This document shows positions 63,934 to 64,000 of a DNA stretch of 64,000 nucleotides, one piece after another. How positions within the stretch are numbered: the stretch's first letter is position 1; the number at the start of each line of letters is the position of its first letter. The notes beneath the pieces are model-generated. The model saw only the letters and a list, made by a program, of their open reading frames with translations. It searched no databases and was not told the origin of the DNA. Location: contig QFOD01000001.1 of assembly GCA_003241055.1 (NCBI GenBank), positions 310,001 to 374,000 of the forward strand, in the 5' to 3' direction. The translations under genes were made by a program, and so were the position numbers. Source of the stretch: Roseateles depolymerans (lineage in GTDB: Bacteria; Pseudomonadota; Gammaproteobacteria; Burkholderiales; Burkholderiaceae_C).

Positions 63934-64000
63934 TCAGCGGTGACGCTCGCGCCACTGGGCGACGGCCGCGGCCAGCACCTCGCCGGTGGTGGGCAGACCT
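63934..64000 (-). CDS. C-terminal end of an unidentified protein (cut by window edge)
   Basis: Only the last 21 residues are visible (GLPTTGEVLAAAVAQWRERH and one Arg), ending in TGA at 63934-63936. The minus frame is open to the window edge. The helix-rich end cannot be assigned. It lies upstream of the histidine kinase gene on the same strand. Confidence 0.5.
   Translation of the reverse strand, partial: GLPTTGEVLAAAVAQWRERHR

Overview
The window is GC-rich, densely packed bacterial chromosome with no rRNA, tRNA, CRISPR array, insertion sequence or prophage that I can recognise. The gene content points to a betaproteobacterium of the order Burkholderiales, probably in the Rubrivivax/Leptothrix/Roseateles neighbourhood: PEP-CTERM proteins, paired cyanophycinases, ETF-ubiquinone oxidoreductase, YceH, a TonB receptor, many LysR regulators and c-di-GMP proteins. 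I cannot name the species from sequence alone.

Layout. 1-8 kb holds, mostly on the minus strand, the end of a Cache/CheW chemotaxis protein, a YdeP-type molybdopterin oxidoreductase with a divergent PaiB-like regulator, a DUF72 protein and ETF-QO. 8-18 kb holds an SDR, YceH, a thioesterase, a large TonB receptor, a universal stress protein, two tandem cyanophycinases (one exported, one cytosolic), YbaK, a DUF1289 protein and a hydroxychromene-carboxylate isomerase-like protein. 18-26 kb holds an MHS-type transporter behind a four-fold 11-bp direct repeat, a Ser-Ala repeat protein, a histidine kinase, and a penicillin acylase flanked by two SDRs. 26-39 kb is mainly housekeeping and regulation: rsgA, a pterin dehydratase, an M48 protease, orn, a PabB-PabC fusion, a DEAD-box helicase with a long structured leader, an acetyltransferase, NAD-binding proteins with their regulators, a CSD-DUF1294 protein and a hydratase.

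39-49 kb is the most interesting stretch. A PEP-CTERM protein lies behind a good sigma-54 promoter. After a DODA-type dioxygenase comes a tightly coupled operon (40982-46971) with the architecture of a Wadjet/MksFEBG SMC system: a kleisin-like protein, a MukE-like protein, an SMC ATPase with a hinge-like insert, and a Toprim protein. An acyl-CoA thioesterase starts inside the stop codon of the Toprim gene. A ParD-like antitoxin, overlapping the gene for methionine aminopeptidase instead of a toxin, follows behind three 11-bp operator repeats.

49-64 kb holds an HD-GYP phosphodiesterase, a TauE/SafE permease with a divergent LysR regulator, a secreted thermolysin-family protease with a PA domain, a second PEP-CTERM protein, a PilZ protein divergent from a GGDEF-EAL protein, a two-domain FKBP, an unknown protein, a CPBP membrane protease and a large propeller-type histidine kinase. 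A gene is cut by each window edge.
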